This document shows positions 38,241 through 41,795 of a DNA stretch of 41,795 nt, piece by piece. The notes beneath the pieces were generated by a model. The model saw nothing but the letters and a program-made list of their open reading frames with translations. It searched no databases and had not been told where the DNA came from. The translations under genes were made by a program, and so were the position numbers. The stretch is taken from the NCBI GenBank assembly GCA_016873255.1, contig VGXR01000019.1, positions 1 through 41,795 on the forward strand, read 5' to 3'. Source of the stretch: Planctomycetota bacterium (GTDB taxonomy: Bacteria; Planctomycetota; Phycisphaerae; Phycisphaerales; SM1A02). How positions within the stretch are numbered: position 1 is the first letter of the stretch; each line of letters starts with the position of its first letter.

Positions 38241-39893
38241 ATGTCCGCCACCGCCGCTTCCAGCGCTCCGAAGAGCCTCCCGGAGGCCATCGCCCAGTTC
38301 GTTGCCGATGCCGCGCGCATCGAGCAGGGCGGCGGTCCGTCGGGCATCGAGCGGCAGCACCGGCACGGGCGCCTCACCGCGCGCGAGCGCATCGCGCGGC
38401 TCGTCGACCCGGGCACCGCGTTCACCGAGCTCGGCCTCTTCGCCGCCTGGAACATGTACCGCGAGTACGGCGGCGCGCCGGCCGCGGGCGTGGTGACCGG
38501 CATCGGCACCGTGCAGGGCCGCCAGTGCATGGTGATCGCCAACGACGCCACCGTGAAGGCGGGCGCGTTCTTCCCGATGACCTGCAAGAAGATCATCCGC
38601 GCGCAGGTGATCGCCGAGCGCGCGCGGCTGCCGCTCCTCTACCTCGTCGACAGCGCCGGCGTGTTCCTGCCGCTGCAGGAGGACGTGTTCCCCGACACCG
38701 ACGACTTCGGCCGCATCTTCCGCAACAATGCCGTGTTCAGCGCGATGGGCATTCCTCAGTACGCGGCCATCATGGGCAACTGCGTCGCGGGCGGCGGCTA
38801 CCTGCCGGTGCTCTGCGACACGCTGCTGATGACCGAGGGCAGCGGCCTCTACCTCGCGGGGCCCGCGCTCGTGAAGGCCGCCATCGGCCAGGAGGTCACG
38901 AGCGAGGACCTCGGCGGCGCCGAGATGCACGCGCAGATCTCGGGCACCATCGACTTCCGCGAGAAGGACGATCCCGCGTGCATCGCGCGCCTGCGCAGCC
39001 TGCTGCGGGCGAACCGCGCCGCGCCCGCCGCGCCGCAGCCGCCGGTGGCGGCGGCCGACCCCGCGCAGCCCGCGGCCGGCGTGCTCGAGGCCTTCCGCGG
39101 CGAGCCCGGGCAGCAGTACGACATGGTCGGCCTGCTCGCGCACCTCGTGGACGCAGGCAGCATGGACGAGTATCGCGCCGAGTACGGCCGGTCGCTCGTG
39201 TGCGCCTACGCGCGGATCGGCGGCTTCGCGGTCGGCATCGTCGCCAACCAGAAGAAGCTCACGCAGAAGAAGATGCCGGGCGGCAAGGCCGGGCCCTCCA
39301 CCGCCACCAACATGCCGGCGGTCATCTACGACGACAGCGCCGACAAGGCCGCGCGCTTCATCATGGACTGCAACCAGCGGCGCATCCCGCTCCTCTTCGT
39401 GCACGACACCAACGGCTTCATGGTGGGACGCGACAGCGAGCAGGGCGGCATCATCCGCGCGGGCGCCAAGATGGTGAACGCCATGGCCAACTGCGTGGTG
39501 CCGAAGCTGGTGCTCGTGGTGGGAGGAAGCTACGGCGCCGGCAACTACGCCATGTGCGGCCGCGCCTTCGACCCGCTGCTCACGCTCGCGTGGCCGAACG
39601 CCAAGTGCAGCGTGATGGGCGCGGCGCAGGCGGCCGGCACGCTGCTGCAGATCGACCTCGCCGCACGCGAGCGCAAGGGCGAGAAGGTGGACGACGCCCT
39701 CCGCAGGCAGCTGCTCGACGCCATCACCGCGAGCTATTCCGAGCAGCAGGACATCCGCTACGCAGCGAGCCGCGGCTGGGTCGACCGCATCATCGAGCCC
39801 GGGCACACACGCGACGAGCTGCTCGCGGCGGTGCGCGTCGCGTACCAGGCGCCCGTCGAGGGCCCGTTCCGCACCGGCGTGCTGCAGACGTGA
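38241..39893 (+). CDS. Acyl-CoA carboxylase carboxyltransferase (beta) subunit, methylcrotonyl-CoA carboxylase-like
   Basis: A 550-residue carboxyltransferase that moves the carboxyl group from biotin to an acyl-CoA. Both crotonase-fold halves are present. The N-half has the A-N-D-A-T-V-K-A-G, Y-L-V-D-S-A-G and V-A-G-G-G-Y-L-P motifs. The C-half has V-H-D-T-N-G-F-M-V-G, G-G-S-Y-G-A-G-N-Y-A-M-C-G-R and A-W-P-N-A-K-C-S-V-M-G. These resemble methylcrotonyl-CoA carboxylase beta (leucine breakdown) more than propionyl-CoA carboxylase, but I cannot settle the substrate by eye. An Ala/Pro-rich linker with few counterparts joins the halves near residues 260-285. No biotin carboxylase or biotin carrier gene is adjacent. 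The frame is open upstream across the rpsO promoter, but homology begins after the ATG at 38241. Confidence 0.9.
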   Translation: MSATAASSAPKSLPEAIAQFVADAARIEQGGGPSGIERQHRHGRLTARERIARLVDPGTAFTELGLFAAWNMYREYGGAPAAGVVTGIGTVQGRQCMVIANDATVKAGAFFPMTCKKIIRAQVIAERARLPLLYLVDSAGVFLPLQEDVFPDTDDFGRIFRNNAVFSAMGIPQYAAIMGNCVAGGGYLPVLCDTLLMTEGSGLYLAGPALVKAAIGQEVTSEDLGGAEMHAQISGTIDFREKDDPACIARLRSLLRANRAAPAAPQPPVAAADPAQPAAGVLEAFRGEPGQQYDMVGLLAHLVDAGSMDEYRAEYGRSLVCAYARIGGFAVGIVANQKKLTQKKMPGGKAGPSTATNMPAVIYDDSADKAARFIMDCNQRRIPLLFVHDTNGFMVGRDSEQGGIIRAGAKMVNAMANCVVPKLVLVVGGSYGAGNYAMCGRAFDPLLTLAWPNAKCSVMGAAQAAGTLLQIDLAARERKGEKVDDALRRQLLDAITASYSEQQDIRYAASRGWVDRIIEPGHTRDELLAAVRVAYQAPVEGPFRTGVLQT

Positions 39894-39900
39894 GGCGCGC

Positions 39901-40521
39901 ATGCGGATCGTGATCGCCACGGGCAACCCGCACAAGGTGGACGAGATCCGCGCCGTGCTCGCGCCGCTCGGGTTCGAGGTGCTGTCGCTCGCGGACCTCG
40001 GCGGGCCCGCCCCCGCCGAGCCGGAGGAGCCGGGCGCGACCTTCGAGGAGAACGCGCGCATCAAGGCGCGCTACTACGCCGCGGCGCTGGGCACGGCGGT
40101 GCTCGCCGACGACAGCGGGCTCGAGGTGGACGCCCTGCAGGGCGCGCCCGGCGTGCACAGCGCGTACTGGGCCGGCAGCGAGGGCTCGCGCGCCGAGCGC
40201 GACGCCCGCAACAACGCGAAGCTCGTGGCCGCGCTGCGCGGCGTGCCCGCCGAGCGGCGCCGCGCGCGCTTCGTGTGCACCATGTGCGTGGCGACCCCCG
40301 AGGGGGCGGTCCTCGTGGAGACGCGCGGCGAGTTCGAGGGCACCATCGTCGACGAGGCGCGCGGCGGGCACGGGTTCGGCTACGACCCGCACCTGTGGCT
40401 CGCCGACCGCGGCATGACCAGCGCGGAGCTGGCGCCCGAGGAGAAGAACGCACTCAGCCACCGCGGGCGCGCCGTGCGCCGCCTGGCGTACCTGATCCGC
40501 CACAAGCGGATCGCGTGGTGA
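39901..40521 (+). CDS. rdgB: XTP/dITP diphosphatase (RdgB/HAM1 family)
   Basis: A 206-residue house-cleaning pyrophosphatase that hydrolyses dITP, XTP and similar noncanonical nucleotides to monophosphates. Family motifs are the N-terminal I-A-T-G-N-P-H-K, T-F-E-E-N-A-x-x-K-A near residue 48, the metal site D-D-S-G-L-E-V-D-A-L near 69, G-H-G-F-G-Y-D-P near 156 and the C-terminal S-H-R-G-R-A near 189. Length is normal. It starts 7 bp after the carboxylase stop with GAGG just upstream, so it is probably co-transcribed, and it touches the next gene. Confidence 0.96.
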   Translation: MRIVIATGNPHKVDEIRAVLAPLGFEVLSLADLGGPAPAEPEEPGATFEENARIKARYYAAALGTAVLADDSGLEVDALQGAPGVHSAYWAGSEGSRAERDARNNAKLVAALRGVPAERRRARFVCTMCVATPEGAVLVETRGEFEGTIVDEARGGHGFGYDPHLWLADRGMTSAELAPEEKNALSHRGRAVRRLAYLIRHKRIAW

Positions 40522-40523
40522 GC

Positions 40524-41795
40524 ATGGCGGCCGCCGCGGCCATCCCGCTGAAGGTGCTGCCGCTCGGCGAGCAGCGCTACAGCTGCCACGGCTGCGGCGA
40601 CTGCTGCCGCGACTTCACCGTGCAGCTCCGCGAGCGCGACCTCGCGCGCCTGCGCGAGCAGGGCTGGGAGCGCGAGCTCGGGGACGTGACCGTCGAGTTC
40701 CGCGGCCGCCGGTACCTGCGCCAGCGCGCGGACGGCGCGTGCGTGTTCCTTCTGTCCGACGGCAGGTGCCGCATCCACGCCGAGCACGGGTTCGAGGCCA
40801 AGCCCGTCGCGTGCCAGCTGTTCCCGTTCACGCTGGCGCCTGATGCACGCGCCGTGCGCGTCGGCGTGAGCTTCGCGTGCGCGAGCGTGCTGGCGAGCAA
40901 GGGCGCCTCGCTCGCCTCGCACCTGGCCGAGGTGCGCCGCATGGCCGGCGAGGTGGACGAGCTTGCCGCTGCGCGCACCATGCTCGACGCGCGGACCGAG
41001 GCCACGCCCGAGGAGGCCGATGCCGTCGCGGACGCGGTCGAGCGCTGGATGGCCGACGGCGGCGTGCCGCTCCCGGTGCGCATCGACGGGCTCGCGTGGC
41101 TCGCGCAGCAGCTTGCGCGCGCGCGGTTCGACAAGGTGCGCGGCGCGCGGCTCCGCGAGCTGCTCTCCACGCTGGTCGGCGCGATTCCCGACGAGCTTCC
41201 GCTGTGCCCGGTCGAGCCGCCGACGCGCCAGCAGCTCGCCGCGCTTCGGCAGGCGGCCTTCTTCCGGCTCGAGGACCCGAAGATCGGGGACCTCGCACGG
41301 CTCGGCCGCGTGCGCGCCACGGTGGGCCAGTACCTGCGCAGCCGGGCCTTCTCGCGCGGCCGGGGCGCCATGCCCGCCATGGGCGACCGGTGGCCGAGCG
41401 CGCCGTTCGCCGCGATCGAGGCGGCGGAGACGATCACGTCCTCGCCCGACCGCACGGCGTGCGAGGAACTCATCGCGCGCTGGGTGCGCGCCACGGTCCT
41501 CGGCGGGCGGACGTGGGGAAGCGGCTTCTACGGGTGGAGCGTGGTCGACGGCCTGCAGGCGCTTGCGCTCAACGTGGCGTGCGCGGGCTGGCTCGCGCGC
41601 GCGCATGCCGCGGCGGCGGGCCGCGCAGCGCCGACCGCGGACGACCTGCGCGCGGCGATCGGCCGCGTCGACCGCACGAGCGGCCGCGCGCCGTGGATCG
41701 GCGGGCGTGCGGAACGCATCCGCCTGCGCTGGCTCTGCATCGACGACGGGCTGCGCCGCGTCGTCCGCGCTCAGTTCGCGCCGGGCGCCGCCTGG
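40524..41795 (+). CDS. YkgJ-family cysteine cluster protein (3' partial)
   Basis: At least 424 residues, open to the right edge of the window. The N-terminus has C-H-G-C-G-D-C-C (Cys21, 24, 27, 28). G-A-C-V-F, G-R-C-R-I-H and K-P-V-A-C-Q-L-F-P-F follow. This is the C-x-x-C-x-x-C-C zinc/iron-chelating domain of the YkgJ/FliB type (Pfam CxxCxxCC). In FliB-type proteins the domain accompanies lysine methylation of flagellin; most other members are uncharacterised. The ~320 residues after the cluster are helical with no domain I recognise, and are longer than simple YkgJ proteins (80-250 residues). The start is the ATG at 40524; a GTG at 40518 overlaps the rdgB stop and is an alternative. Confidence 0.85.
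   Translation, partial: MAAAAAIPLKVLPLGEQRYSCHGCGDCCRDFTVQLRERDLARLREQGWERELGDVTVEFRGRRYLRQRADGACVFLLSDGRCRIHAEHGFEAKPVACQLFPFTLAPDARAVRVGVSFACASVLASKGASLASHLAEVRRMAGEVDELAAARTMLDARTEATPEEADAVADAVERWMADGGVPLPVRIDGLAWLAQQLARARFDKVRGARLRELLSTLVGAIPDELPLCPVEPPTRQQLAALRQAAFFRLEDPKIGDLARLGRVRATVGQYLRSRAFSRGRGAMPAMGDRWPSAPFAAIEAAETITSSPDRTACEELIARWVRATVLGGRTWGSGFYGWSVVDGLQALALNVACAGWLARAHAAAAGRAAPTADDLRAAIGRVDRTSGRAPWIGGRAERIRLRWLCIDDGLRRVVRAQFAPGAAW

Overview
The window is about 41.8 kb of very GC-rich, tightly packed bacterial DNA. It carries about 30 protein genes, two of them cut by the window edges. I see no rRNA or tRNA gene, no transposase, no CRISPR array and no prophage. The mix of genes suggests a planctomycete-like bacterium, perhaps of the Phycisphaerae. 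The pointers are a WD40/TPR protein, a large secreted PQQ-type propeller protein, a type II secretion locus with divergent inner-membrane parts, prepilin-like leaders of the R-A-F-[ST]-L-I-E type, a two-subunit topoisomerase VI and GC-rich codon use. The assignment is inference; no phylogenetic marker was compared.

Layout. 1-5.2 kb: the end of a WD40-repeat protein, a convergent phosphohexomutase, then a PTPS/QueD-family gene overlapping a polyphosphate kinase. 5.3-10.1 kb: a WHy/LEA14-type lipoprotein, a 1,273-residue secreted PQQ-type propeller protein and a small protein that is almost all Asp/Glu over its last 93 residues. 10.2-26.5 kb, all on the minus strand: a near-complete type II secretion (T2SS) operon. 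In transcription order it reads LTPEQ-type secreted protein, gspE, gspF, gspG, gspH, gspI, gspJ, gspK, gspL-like, gspM-like, gspC/pilP-like, gspD, propeller lipoprotein. Most junctions overlap (ATGA/GTGA) or lie within a few bases. No prepilin peptidase is in the window. 26.6-28.7 kb: a CoA-transferase A subunit divergent from an MFS transporter. 28.7-33.8 kb: a sigma-70-family factor and ndk on the minus strand, divergent from a topoisomerase VI B-A operon. 33.9-38.1 kb, minus strand: an orphan histidine kinase, a cold-shock protein, and the conserved rpsO-pnp pair. 38.2-41.8 kb: an acyl-CoA carboxylase carboxyltransferase, an RdgB-type NTP pyrophosphatase and a YkgJ-type cysteine-cluster protein that runs off the end.

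The most interesting observations are these. (1) A helical module of about 45 residues sits at the C-terminus of both the GspL-like and the GspC/PilP-like proteins of the secretion operon. (2) There is a complete topoisomerase VI operon in a bacterium. (3) Four start codons lie exactly 9 nt after a TANNNT hexamer, as expected for leaderless transcripts. (4) The hyperacidic protein. (5) A PTPS homologue with the E-x-x-H-G-H signature known from folate-pathway paralogues. (6) A sigma factor that lacks the usual Trp pair of region 2.3.
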